A stretch of DNA of 26,427 nucleotides from Dinochytrium kinnereticum (GCA_027604005.1 JADGJT010000241.1:7815-34241), one strand, 5' to 3'. Positions 11,254 through 21,402 are shown, counted from the stretch's first letter. A program made the numbers and translations. The notes: generated by a model from the letters alone, not told the origin.

Positions 11254-12174
11254 GGTCAACTTGCTCACAGCCGGTGTGGTCGAATCCACCTGATCTCCCA
11301 CCTTCTTGCTGCTTGGATGGTTGCTGACGACAACGGGGGGGGTGTTGTGTGAGAGCAGTGGGAGGGACTAATGACGGCGAGTGGGACGGACGAGGGGGTG
11401 TTGCTAAGCGCACCAACTCTGAGTGGTGGCGGATGAACTTGTTTTTCCGCATGTACCACAAAAAGGCGCGAAACAAGGCGCCAATAAATAAATAAAGAAG
11501 AATTAAAAATAAAAACAGCAGTGGGCATTTGTATGGGACTGGGGGATGGCTCACAAACAATAGTAATAATAAAGGACTTCTTCAACGACTGATGAAAGGA
11601 AGGAGGATTTATATCTATGGATAACAGAACAATCTTCTAACAAAAACATACACCACCGCCGCATGCGTGAAGGAGGGCAGGTGGAGCTAAACATGAACGC
11701 ATGGATGAAAACGCATTCAAGTCCTTAAACCTCCTGCCAGAGAATGGAACTCAGAAACAAGGAGGTGGACGCTCTCACATAAAAAGAAAACCAGTTTCTA
11801 AAAGGAGAGAGAGAAAGAGAAAAACAAAGATACAGTAGATCAGGAGCAGAGGAGAGTAACAAAAACAGAAAAGGGCGGTTTGACCGCGACAAAACCTCTA
11901 CAAAAGAAATGGTGAGTGGGAAAGCAGGCAGAATCGACACGAAGAGAAAGGCAACAAACAAAGCAATGACCTTCCCAGACAACTTCAGGGATTAAAGCCA
12001 CACTAGGATTAAGAGATGGGGACTGAAGCCGAGTGAATAGGGAAAAAGGGTAGGATCGAAGAAAAAAAAAGGATTAACTGGGAACAGCTTAGAAACGAAA
12101 AAGTCATTCGTAAATACATGTAGATCAAAATTCAGCCGATTTAAAAAGAAAACTGAAACGGCTTACTAGCTCCC
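11254..12174. other. Intergenic region, no gene seen
   Basis: About 0.9 kb between the 5' end of the arrestin-like gene and the 3' end of the F-BAR/RhoGAP gene, both on the - strand. It contains purine-rich stretches (11800-11870, 12040-12110) and an AATAAATAAATAAAG patch near 11480-11495. The open frames are compositional and match no family I recognise. It should hold the promoter and 5' UTR of the former gene and the 3' UTR of the latter. Confidence 0.5.
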
Positions 12175-15100
12175 TTACTCCTCTTTCCTCTCAACCTCCT
12201 CCATCACCACATCCGATTTCGAATCAACACCTTCAACAACACTTCCAACGACACCAACATCCCTTTCATCCTCCTCCTCTTCCCCAACGCCCTCCAACCT
12301 CCCACTGTCCTCCTCCTCCTCATCCTCCAGAACAGGCAGCACCGCCGCCGAACTCCTTTTAGAATTCCTCCTAACGCCACCACCACCACCACCACCACCA
12401 GCCGCCGCGTCCCCAACAAAAGCACCAGAAACGCCAACCCTCATATGCTCAACACGAAGATGATCAATCAGCGATTCAGGGGAAGGCAACACTGCCCGGC
12501 ACCCCGCCCAATGGCATGGGTGAATGTCCATATCCTCTCCACCAACATCAGGGTCATGATCGAGGTCAAGGTCATGTTCGTGAAGAAGAATTTCTTCAAC
12601 CATCGTCGTCGAGGTCAAAGAAGCTGATGGAGGAGTGGAGGCCTTAGCTGTGGCCGAAGAGGAAGATCCCGACCGGCTAGGCTGCTGGGAACGACCCCAC
12701 GAAAACCACGACGAAGATCCTTCAGCCGGTGACAGCGTGTTGGCCGAGGTGGGTGAAGCCCCAACAGGAGATGACTGACCATGCGGGTGGACGCTTCCAA
12801 TTCCAACACCCACCGTTCCAGCAGCAGAGCCAGCATTACCACCACCACCACCTCCACCACCACCCCTAAGGTTCAAATTGGAGACAGACTTAACAAGTCC
12901 TCTCCAAGCGCTCCCAGCAACGCTTCCAACCTCCCCCAAAGCCGATTCCCTCAAATTCAAGTTCGAACTGGCCTTCAGTCTCCCAAAGCCTCTTGGGGCA
13001 ACATCGTCATCGTCTTCAGGCTCCGGAGAGGCCGGGGGGGTCGGTGGGGCCTCGAAATAAGATAGAGGAAGGGTACCACCTAGGAGATCTGGGAAGTGTA
13101 GAAGGAGGTCCATAGTAAGGAGATAGGGATGCTCATCAGAAAGGGTTTCGGATGTCTCCTTCTTGGGGCGAATAATGCAAGGCGAGATCGAGTAGGCGAG
13201 GCGCCGGATACGCTTATCAGTTGGTTCGAGATGCTTCACGGTTCTAATTGAAAAACAATACTAAATATATCTCTCAAAAGTGCGGATTCTGAGGGTAAGA
13301 CGGTATGATAAGGTACTCACTCATGCATAAGACCAGCAAAGATCTTCAGAGTCTCGTAGTGAGCTGGGCTGAGGGTGGTGAGAAGCGAGGCAACCGATTT
13401 GATACGGATCATCGTCTCCTCCTCTCCATTTTGGTCTTTCAAGGCGGCAAAAAGAGCAAAAACGTCAGAAAAAAAACTGCCAAAAAAAGAACCTAATAAA
13501 AAAAAACCCCTTCTTCAGAGCAAATCCACCTACTTGCCGCCGAATAAATAATCTTCAAAACATCATAAATTTCATAATTGCAAAGACTCGTCGGCGTCTC
13601 CACCAAAAACAGCTTCAACACCCCTGCAACAACCGCAGGCGTCTCCCTAGCAAGTCGAGCACTTCCAACCCTGACGCCAGCAAGACTAGAGTTGAACTCC
13701 AACCTCAAAAAATGGACAGACGGTAGATCAGGATTTGGCATGATCCATGCGTCCAACCCTGACCTCAACCTTTGCTTCGCTTTGGATTCGTGAAGGGACG
13801 CCACACATTTCCTTACAACCGCAGGGATTGGGTCTCCTGTCGCTCTTGCGAGGTCGTCAATAGGAATACCAAACGCCTGGCGTGGGGTGGTGTTTGGATT
13901 TTGGGCGTCGTTGTCCGAAGTTGCCGCGGTTGATGGATTGGCAACGTAGGGCTCAAACACAAACGGTGGTGTATGGCGAGACCCCGTTCGAAGTCTCATG
14001 GCAATGTTCTCAATACCGTGGGATGGGGATGGAGTGACGAGCCTGAGAGGTGGTGGGGCATTCTCATCAGAAGAAGCCGTGGAGGATGCGGCGTAAGAGC
14101 CCGAAGAAGAGGATCCGGCACCACCACCGTGGTGATGAGCCATCTCGGGGTCGACGTCAACGGTCCAAAGCCTGGTGTGAGCCTCCACGGTGAAGAGCTG
14201 AGCAGATTCCAGGGCAAGGAAGGCCTCCCTAGCGACCTTGAGGCGGTAATATTCGGTCTCTTGCGCCCACATCAAAAAGTCAGTGATGTGAAACTCGAGC
14301 GCGGACCTCGAGTGCTCAGCGGCAGTGATGGCCTGCTGATACTCCACCTTTGCGGCCTCGGAATCTCGGTTCGCCCTGGCCTGAGCCTCCTCACCGGCAC
14401 CACTGCTGACAGGTCCAGCAGCATGTCGGCTCTTGGTCACGTATGCATTCCGCTTTTGAGCAATCTCAGCATAAAGCTTGGTGACAGTCCTATGGTGATT
14501 ATCAACTTCGGCGCGCTTCTTCTCCATGACCCTCCTGTGCTGCGACACAAATGCCTGAAGCGGGGTCAAAACGGCAAGCAGAAGAGTGTCAGCATGTCGA
14601 CGGTTGCAAGCCGTCATCTCATGAAGAATCTTTCCCCAGTTCCTGGCAACAGGGAACAGCGACGACTCATCGTCAATGGTAGCACCGCCCCCCGGCTTCT
14701 CCATCGATTGATACAGTCCAGACCCTGGGGCTCCTTTCTCAGCGGAAACACCGGCAGCTGATGCCGCAGCAGCCGCCGCGGCAGCCTGAGTAAGGTCACT
14801 GGCACCATCGCCGCCCTCACTCCTTCTTCGTGCTGAGGCGTCTGAAGCACCGTCGATGGTCGAGCCAGCTCCACCGCTGGAGTGATCTATGCCATGCCCA
14901 CCCCACACGGCTCCGTTCCCTCCGTTAAGCCCAAGTCCTCCATAAGGAACAGCCCCGCCGAACCCCATACCATGATGTGTCGTGGCTCCAATGAATCCAG
15001 TGTTAAGAGTAAAAGTCTGCAACACCCTCGCAAACTCTGCCACCCTCAATGCATAGCCCTCCTCGATAGCAATGCGCTGCTTGATGGCAACGATAATCTC

Positions 15101-15379
15101 TTCCACCTCGTTGAGATGCTTTGCAATGAGCTCGTTGAGGGTCCTGACACCCATGGTTGGATCCTCCCCGTTTCCCCAGAAGCAGTCCTCAAATTGGAGG
15201 ACGGAGCGGATGCGCTCATTCGAGTGCGAGGATGATGAGCCAGTGTCAAACTGCGGGGAAGGCGGAGGGTTGCTGGCGGCCAGGCTGAGACCGGCGCCTG
15301 CGCCATTGCCACTTGTGTCGGTCATCTTGAGAAGCGTCATTGAGGCCGATCTGTCGACCCTGCCCAGCTGCCTGTGCAT
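12175..15379 (-). CDS. F-BAR and RhoGAP protein of the Rgd2 type with C-terminal C2H2 zinc finger
   Basis: Predicted membrane-curving GTPase-activating protein for Rho/Cdc42, about 1,009 residues. Exons (-): 15379-13534, 13435-13321, 13243-12175; introns 98 and 77 nt, phases agree. The F-BAR opens with LQFEDCFWGNGEDPTMGVRT (about residue 63), is interrupted by about 100 Gly/Ala-rich residues, and resumes at PVARNWGKILHEMTACN through EAFLALESAQLF. The RhoGAP part begins FGIPIDDLARATGDPIPAVV (about 503) and continues VAGVLKLFLVETP, RIKSVASLLTTLSPAHYETL and SISPCIIRPKKETSE. That pattern, including DAWIMPNPDLPSVH where other RhoGAPs carry the GxxR arginine-finger loop, matches fungal Rgd2 proteins as I recall them. 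Unexpected: a GLI-like C2H2 finger (C-x4-C-x12-H-x4-H, about 12443-12517), followed by an acidic tail. ATG at 15379 is the first; MTLLKM or MTD slightly downstream are alternatives. Confidence 0.85.
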
Positions 15380-15449
15380 TTTGGAAGCGGCAGACGAGAG
15401 GAGGGGGGTGAAGGCTGGAAGGGGGGGGTCAGGGAGGGGGTGGTCGAAT

Positions 15450-15483
15450 GGAGTGGAGTGGAGTGGAGTGGGGTGGAGTGGGG
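15450..15483. repeat. GGAGT pentanucleotide repeat
   Basis: Imperfect tandem GGAGT units within a longer G-rich tract (about 15400-15520), upstream of the F-BAR/RhoGAP gene. On the - strand it is CCACT/CCATT-rich. Confidence 0.8.
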
Positions 15484-15660
15484 TTGGGTGGATGGGGAGG
15501 AGGAAGGAGGGGAGTTGAGGGGAGGTGCAGGGGTGTGCTGGTCTGCAGCAGTTGGTTGGTGTGTGTCTGGTTGAGCTTCAAATTTGAATTATTACATATT
15601 ATTTTAATTATAAAATAAATAAATGTAATTAATGCTTTCTGTGTAACATAGCAAGGCCTC

Positions 15661-15685
15661 ATCCCATCCCATCCCATCCCATCCC
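15661..15685. repeat. (ATCCC)5 repeat
   Basis: Five perfect ATCCC units about 50 bases upstream of the ATG of the SDR gene at 15736. It probably lies in the 5' UTR or core promoter. Confidence 0.9.
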
Positions 15686-15735
15686 TCTCCTGCAAATATC
15701 TCCTTCTGCATCTGCAGACAGACACTGCAAGGCAC

Positions 15736-17240
15736 ATGCCATCCATCATCACCACCACCATTCTCATCGGAGGATTACTGGCCGCTGCTGCACTCCTGCT
15801 TCAGAGGGCCACCATCGCAAGGGCAAAGCGGGTCAGCGACGGTCTGGTGCTGCTCAAAAACAAGGTGGTGCTCATCACCGGCGCGTCAAAGGGCATTGGA
15901 GAACAGGTGATTGTCGACGCGCTTCAGCGTTTCCTCATCCGCATTGCGCTCTCTGGGGAAAGGCGGTTTCAAGATTGTCGTCGGCTTGATTCATCGTGGG
16001 GGTTGGAGTGAGTGATGGCGTGGTTTCCAGGATGGAAGGTATCGGGATGGCATGCTCGACATTATTGGAGTCCATTGATGCATGCTTACAGAATCAATAG
16101 CATCGTTGTATTGTTCATGTCAGAAGTTTTGAGGTGGTCAGAGGCAAAGACAGAGCATGATATTCTAGAGCACACCACACATTCTTTAAATCCTCTAATA
16201 ACCACATCAATACATTTCCTCCTCTCTACGAACCAAAAGCTCGCTTATACCTATGCCAAGCAGAACGCCATCGTCATCATCGCAGCTCGCACTCTCTCGC
16301 GGCTCGAAGAAGTTGCCGAAAAGTGCAAATCCCTTGGAAGCCCTCGAGCTCACGTTGTTCGATTCGATGCAAAGGATGAAGCTTCCTGTGTCGCGCTTAT
16401 CGCCAAGGCTGCGGAGTTGGAGAACGGGCAGATTGATGTTGTGGTGTTGAATCATGCCATGTCGGTTTACAAACCTCTTTTTGAGATGGAGGTTAAGGAG
16501 CGGATGGAAGCTGTCAAGGACATGATTGTATGGTCTTTTGTATGCTTCCGTTGACTTATTACTCCTTTCCATGTGTGATATTCCCTTCTGTCATCATTTT
16601 GCATGCTTCATTTCAACTGCGCATAGCAAGCAAACTATGTAGGATACGTAGCAATCGCTCTCGCCGCCCTGCCCTACCTCGAAAAATCAACCCCAGCCAC
16701 CACAGGCCCAACCTCCTCCCTGGTCATTGTTTCCTCCCTTGCAGGCAAGTTTCCAACCCCATGTGTTCACGCCTACAGCGCCTCGAAGCACGCAATCGAC
16801 GGGTTTTTCAATGCTCTCAGATTTGAGTTGAACGCAAAGTGGAAAGCCGAGGATGATGCTGCAAAGTTTGCTGGTGCCATTCCGAGTAGAAGGAGGGTGG
16901 TAGTGACTTTGTGCCTTCTTGGTGCTATAAAGACGGAAAACTTTATTGAGACCGTGCCAAAGGATGTGCAGGCCATGGCGGTGTCTCCGGAGGGGACTGC
17001 GGTTGCGATTGTTGAGAATGCTGCAGCCGAGGTGGAGCAGGTTTGTTCTCTTCTTTACGTAATTCCTTGACTTGGCTTAGTGCAGTTTTCACGAGGTTGT
17101 TTTACGTGCTGTCACGGTACTTACCTAACCTCCATATTATACGGCAGTTTTACCACCCGTTCTACATCCAGATGATGCCGATTCTCAATTCCGTCTCGCA
17201 CAGCCTCGGACAGCTTGTGGTGAGAGCTGCAAAGCTGTGA
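15736..17240 (+). CDS. Membrane-anchored short-chain dehydrogenase, 11-beta-HSD1-like
   Basis: NAD(P)-dependent oxidoreductase of 321 residues, probably on the ER membrane; substrate unknown. Exons: 15736-15906, 16240-16527, 16627-17040, 17148-17240; all junctions are phase 0. The N-terminus is a hydrophobic signal anchor (about residues 4-23) followed by basic residues. Cofactor motif TGASKGIGE (about 48) uses the SDR TGxxxGxG pattern; AARTLSRLEEV follows beta-2; VLNHAM replaces the usual NNAG, as in 11-beta-HSD1. Catalytic Ser lies in VIVSSLAGK, and Tyr and Lys in YSASKHA. The segment CLLGAIKTENF matches the LGLIDTET region of that family. The first intron, 333 nt, is much longer than the others here. 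It lies divergent from gene 3 and 294 nt upstream of the MICAL-like gene on the same strand. A sterol or lipid carbonyl substrate is inference from family. Confidence 0.85.
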
Positions 17241-17534
17241 GCAGTTGTGGAGACAGGGGCTTCAGTATGGCAAACCGGCATAATAATTACAGTAAAAACT
17301 TCTCAAGTCTCCACCCCCTCAAAAGACAAAGGATGTCATACAGACAACCATACCCGTCCACCCCTCTGCCTGCTACCCGCGGGACGGGTGGATCCTGACA
17401 CACATCTCCACCGCTGCCCTTCCTGCTCCCGTATAAAGAGCTCTTCAGTCTCCGCTGATCTCCTCCTGTTCACTTCACCATCCGACTTCCCCTCCTCATC
17501 CCACCATCTGCTTTCACACCCTCTCAGAGACGAA

Positions 17535-19453
17535 ATGACCACGTCAGCCATCACTCCGGCCTCTGCCCTCGGTGCATTCCTCCGTGCAGACGAGCTCCAA
17601 GACATCATTGACTCGTTCGAGGTAATTCCAAGCCTATCCTACTCACCGCAATCCCTAACTCTTTTTCTTCACAGGTGTGGAGAGCCGCGTCCCTCTCCGT
17701 CTCTGCCACACAACTTTCCACAAACCTGCGACCATACGACACCTACTGTCTCCTCCGCGATACCACCCGTCATACCACCCACCACCTCTCAAAGTTCTGG
17801 AAATGCATGGACGTTCGACTCGATGATGCCTCTCCGCTCACTACCTTGGGTGGGTGCGCCGGAGGTGGGTCACAGAAACCAGTTGTGATGAAACCAGAGG
17901 ACGCGATGGTTGAAAAGGAGGAGGTGGAATCGAATGTGAGGATGGTGATTATTGGGGCTGGTCCTGCGGGGCTTTTTGCGGCGGTTAGGGGCTGTTTGTT
18001 GAAGCCGATGTTTGTGGGGGTTGTTGAGAAGAGGGCAGGGTTTGGGAGGTTTAATGTCATGAGGATTCATAAGAGTGAGATGGATGAGTTGTGTCAGATG
18101 TTTGGAGGTAAGGGTAGCTGTTTATTTAATGTTTTTTCTCTGGTTGCTATTTTGTTTTTGTCCATACCATGGATACTTACGAGATATTTGACAGCTCGAG
18201 ACTTCTACAGCCAACTCGCAGTTGGCCAATATGACTCGGTTCCCATCCGCCGAATTCAGATTATTTTGCTAAAGATGGCTCTTATTCTCGGGGCAAACAG
18301 TTAAGATGCTCTTTTTAATATGCACATCCCTGTCTACACTTCTTATCCACTAACCGTAAATAATAATAAAAAAACAACAGTCTATCCGAACACCACCATG
18401 TCAGAGCCCCAATCAATCGCCAACAACGAAGACGACGACAGCTCCGGCGCCACGGTAACCCCAAACTGGTACGGCGTTCTTACCCCCACCATCTCAACCG
18501 ACACCCCAACCGCACCAACCATCCTCACTTTCAACTCCCTGATCATTGCATCAGGCGTCACCACCGGTCAGCATCAAACCGAATCCGCTATTCTGAACTT
18601 TGACCGTTCCACATTTCGAACCGCGAACCTGATTGGCATCACCGTCAACATGTCAAGTCCAGGAAAATCGCCACGTTCTTCCACAACAACCCCTCGAGAC
18701 TCTCTGACATCAGAAGACTCCCTCGTTGCCGCTCGCCCACCTATCTCAGGTGGAATCGTTCAGTACTGTCTACCCACCTTCTTTTCGAGCCTACGCCATG
18801 CAAAGGGAATAGATCTTGAAAATGTCGCGCAGTACCCTGGGGATAAAGGCGACTGTTACATTGTCATGACGCCGCGTAAATCCTGCCTTCTCAGACTGGG
18901 GGTGTTGAAGGAGGACAAGAAAGATCCCGGAGAGTTGGTTCACCCCTCGAACGTCCATCGCGAGAAGCTTGTTGAAGTTGCGAGAACCGTCGCGACGGAG
19001 ATTGGTATCTCGGAGGACTGGACATTCCGACAACGTGTTGGGAGAAATGGCGGTCTTGTGGACGATGTGGCCATCTTTGACTTCTCCACTCGAACCGTCG
19101 CAAAAATCCCTTGCAAGGCTTGCATTGGTGATTCCGTCCTCTTTCCATCTCCTCTGACTCCTCCCTCATCGCCAGTCCTTGTTCCCGCCAAGGATCATGA
19201 TGAAGGATCCATGGCTGTCGTCGCCAAACCCCATCACAGGTTGTTTGTGACTCTGGTGGGGGACTCACTGGTCGTTCCATTTTGGCCGTTGGGTACTGGA
19301 TGGGCATGTGCGGCGAATTCTACTGCTTGGGCGATGGAGACGATTCGGGCTCTTGGGCCAAGGGTGGAGGAGTGGGAGGAGACTCGGGTTCAGAGAGCCA
19401 TGGGTGCTCATTTGGGGATGTTTTTGAAAAGAAAAACGGAGTTTGCGCATTAG
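17535..19453 (+). CDS. MICAL-like FAD-dependent monooxygenase, stand-alone
   Basis: Flavin monooxygenase of about 565 residues. Exons: 17535-17621, 17675-18107, 18195-18299, 18381-19453; introns 53, 87 and 81 nt, phases agree. FAD-binding GxGxxG is in VIIGAGPAGLFAAV. VVEKRAGFGRFNVMRIHK corresponds to the VEKRDxFSRNNVLHLW region of animal MICALs. SVPIRRIQIILLKMALILG matches their HISIRQLQxxLLKVALxLG. GIDLENVAQY, YIVMTPRKSCLLRLGV, FDFSTRT and GDSLVVPFWPLGTGWA follow in the MICAL order. Animal MICALs oxidise actin methionines and also carry CH and LIM domains; neither is present here, and the gene stops after the flavoenzyme. Between the central beta strand (FNSLIIASG) and the second half there is a Ser/Thr-rich insertion of about 70 residues. 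Actin as substrate is inference. A possible AATAAA lies at 19634. Confidence 0.82.
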
Positions 19454-19815
19454 TAAGGGTGGCGTTTGGGTTGTTATTGTTGGTTCTTTGTGAGAAGGTC
19501 TTTGAGTTGGTCTGCTTTTTTTTTCTTCTTTTCTGTTTCTTTCGCAGACTTGTTATACTACTATTTTTGCCTTTGTTTCTTTATTGTCGTTGTTTTTCTT
19601 TTTTCCGGATTTTGACCAGCTTGGCGTTTGTATAATAAAATCCATTTCGGTAGAGAAGTATTTGGGAATGTGTGGATGACTTATTATGATAAAATAATCG
19701 GCCAAATATGTATATCAACAAAATGATGTTGGAAAGAGATATAAAAACAACAACAAATGAGGCATTCCACACGAAACGCCTATCGCAGAAGAGCATAACA
19801 ATAATGAAACAAACG
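19454..19815. other. Convergent intergenic region, no gene seen
   Basis: Separates the tail-to-tail MICAL-like and F-box genes. It is T-rich in its first half and A-rich in its second, consistent with the 3' UTRs of two converging transcripts. Open frames here are simple and unsupported. Confidence 0.5.
19634..19639 (+). terminator. Candidate poly(A) signal AATAAA
   Basis: AATAAA about 180 nt after the stop of the MICAL-like gene, preceded by a T-rich tract (19515-19610). This is a plausible 3'-end signal for that + strand transcript. Fungal signals are degenerate, so it is only suggestive. Confidence 0.4.
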
Positions 19816-21402
19816 TTACGTCTCCCCCACATCCAAAACAACCCATGCAGCCTGCACCTCCCCTTCTCTCCCACCAACACCCCAATCCCTGAACAAGACC
19901 CACATCCCCACCTCCCCAATTTGTGTAAACCGATCCATCGGCACCGTCTTCCTGACCACATTCACCCCACCCCGACGACCCCCACAAAACGGCGGCTCCA
20001 CAAAAGTCAGCGACCTCATGGCCCCCGTCAACAGCGCAAACCCAGACTCATCCGCAGCAACAGCAGCCTCACACCTCATCTCACCGGCCAAGATCCCCGC
20101 CCTTCCCAGATCCACCGACCCTCCCTCATCATGATCGTCGTCTCGACCGTTCAAAGCGCGGATCAGGATGCGGTGGGAGAGGCCGCAGATGCCTTTCACG
20201 CGACGATGGGATTCGTTGAAGAGGATGAGGTGGGTGCGGGTGAGGTGGACGTCGGTGATGCCTCTTCGCCAGACTGACACGGTGAAGAGTCGGGATCCGT
20301 CGTGGGTGGAGTGGATGGAGACGGAGGAGTCGGCGCAGTAGCGCATGACGGCGATGGCGTCGTCACTTAAACATCCGACGGTTTCGTTGGCGTCAACACG
20401 ACGTCCCCATACCCTCTTCACGCCGTCCTTCTCAGAGACCGAGTGGTACTCCAACCATCGCTCCGTCAACCCTCTTACAAGCAACGCCTTGTCTCCTCTG
20501 ACGTGAACGCGAATGTATCGACTCGGCGTCGGCACGTTCCATCGAAACGTCTCACCACCCTCCCCACGTGGATCAAAGAAACAGATTGACCGCCCTTCAT
20601 GATCAAGAGGGGCCGCCATCCATTTTGATGCATCCGAACAGGTGATGAGAACAGACCGTCCCGACCTCACCTCTCCATGCCAATGTCGCCATCTCACGCG
20701 AGGAGTGGTCAGAGAAGATAGGTCAAGCGTTCCGTATCGCCACCCATCATCCTTCTCTTGAGACACCCAGAGACGTTTTGAGTCAATGATGTGAGCGTTG
20801 ATGCGGTGACTGATAGCTGTTACAAGCGATCTCGTTTTTCCCTCAGGAAGAACTGGCATCTGACCTCTTGGTGTCATCAATGGAGCTGTCGCGGTGCTGT
20901 TCGAGTGACCTCCCACTCTATTCGTGTAAGCATAAGCAGCCGCAACAATCGCCGAAATAGATTTCAAGCACCCTTCCTCATCTTCATCCCCCGACGACTC
21001 CCCAAACCCACTCAAACTCAACCCCTCCTCATCCTCAACACCATTCCCCACCTCAACCTCCTCATCAACCCCAGCCAACGCATCCGCTTCAGCCCACCGT
21101 CGGCTCCACCCCAGCGATTTTCGAACAAGATCTTTGTGGCAGGTCTCGCCAAAGATCAGAGGTGGACGACGTGGGTGAGGTGTGGGGAGGAGTTGGGATC
21201 GAGCATGGGCTGGCCAGAGGTGCGGAGAGGATTGGATGAGTGATCGCCAGAGTCTACAGATGGACTCGCAGGCGGTTAGAGAGGGGATGGGCAGGTAGGA
21301 GAAGATGGTGTGGAGGAGCTCGGGGGAGAGGTGGGCAAGGCTGCGCGTGAGGGATGGTGGTTGGGGGAAGGATGCTTGGGCCACTGGTGGTTTGTCCGTC
21401 AT
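19816..21402 (-). CDS. F-box protein
   Basis: Single-exon protein of 528 residues, probably a substrate receptor of an SCF (Skp1-cullin-F-box) ubiquitin ligase. The F-box lies near the N-terminus (about residues 22-65): LAHLSPELLHTIFSYLPIP, then ACESICRLWRSLIQSSPHLW, with the usual Leu/Pro and Cys-x-x-W pattern. An acidic low-complexity stretch follows (about 118-155). The remaining about 350 residues have short beta-strand-like repeats with Trp, Asp and Ser (RLWVSQEKDDGWRYG, SICFFDPRGEGG, VSIHSTHDGSRLFTVSVW) suggestive of a beta-propeller, but no clean WD or Kelch repeat is visible. Absence of introns contrasts with its neighbours. The substrate cannot be inferred. Confidence 0.78.
   Translation of the reverse strand: MTDKPPVAQASFPQPPSLTRSLAHLSPELLHTIFSYLPIPSLTACESICRLWRSLIQSSPHLWPAHARSQLLPTPHPRRPPLIFGETCHKDLVRKSLGWSRRWAEADALAGVDEEVEVGNGVEDEEGLSLSGFGESSGDEDEEGCLKSISAIVAAAYAYTNRVGGHSNSTATAPLMTPRGQMPVLPEGKTRSLVTAISHRINAHIIDSKRLWVSQEKDDGWRYGTLDLSSLTTPRVRWRHWHGEVRSGRSVLITCSDASKWMAAPLDHEGRSICFFDPRGEGGETFRWNVPTPSRYIRVHVRGDKALLVRGLTERWLEYHSVSEKDGVKRVWGRRVDANETVGCLSDDAIAVMRYCADSSVSIHSTHDGSRLFTVSVWRRGITDVHLTRTHLILFNESHRRVKGICGLSHRILIRALNGRDDDHDEGGSVDLGRAGILAGEMRCEAAVAADESGFALLTGAMRSLTFVEPPFCGGRRGGVNVVRKTVPMDRFTQIGEVGMWVLFRDWGVGGREGEVQAAWVVLDVGET

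Larger units (their letters stand above)
15380..15735. promoter_or_regulatory. Divergent intergenic promoter region
   Basis: A 356-nt space between head-to-head genes 3 (-) and 4 (+). It holds a G-rich GGAGT/GTGGA repeat block near gene 3 (15450-15483), an A/T-rich core (about 15585-15640, including AATTATTACATATTATTTTAATTATAAAATAAATAAATG) and a tandem ATCCC repeat near gene 4 (15661-15685). It must contain both promoters if both genes are transcribed from here. No specific factor sites can be named. Confidence 0.5.

Noticed and set aside
11187..11301. EGRK-repeat N-terminus for the arrestin-like protein
   Set aside because: The frame there begins only with GTG, no ATG is present upstream in frame, and an ATG follows directly after the repeat before recognisable arrestin sequence.
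10778..11560. 260-codon - strand frame with a hydrophobic start and KEGR repeats
   Set aside because: It overlaps the arrestin exon in another frame and passes through the TTCC microsatellite; the arrestin frame is clearly the coding one.
11254..12174. tRNA or small RNA gene in the longest gene-free stretch
   Set aside because: No cloverleaf-like arms, no B-box GGTTCGANTCC match and no pol III T-run after a candidate were seen by eye.
15661..15685. ATCCC repeat as a CRISPR-like or telomeric array
   Set aside because: Only five short units without spacers, internal to the locus; a simple tandem repeat.
15907..16239. Additional coding exon in the 333-nt first intron of the SDR gene
   Set aside because: The flanking exons join directly at GIGEQ|LAYTYAKQN, as in other SDRs; the open frames inside have no supporting similarity.
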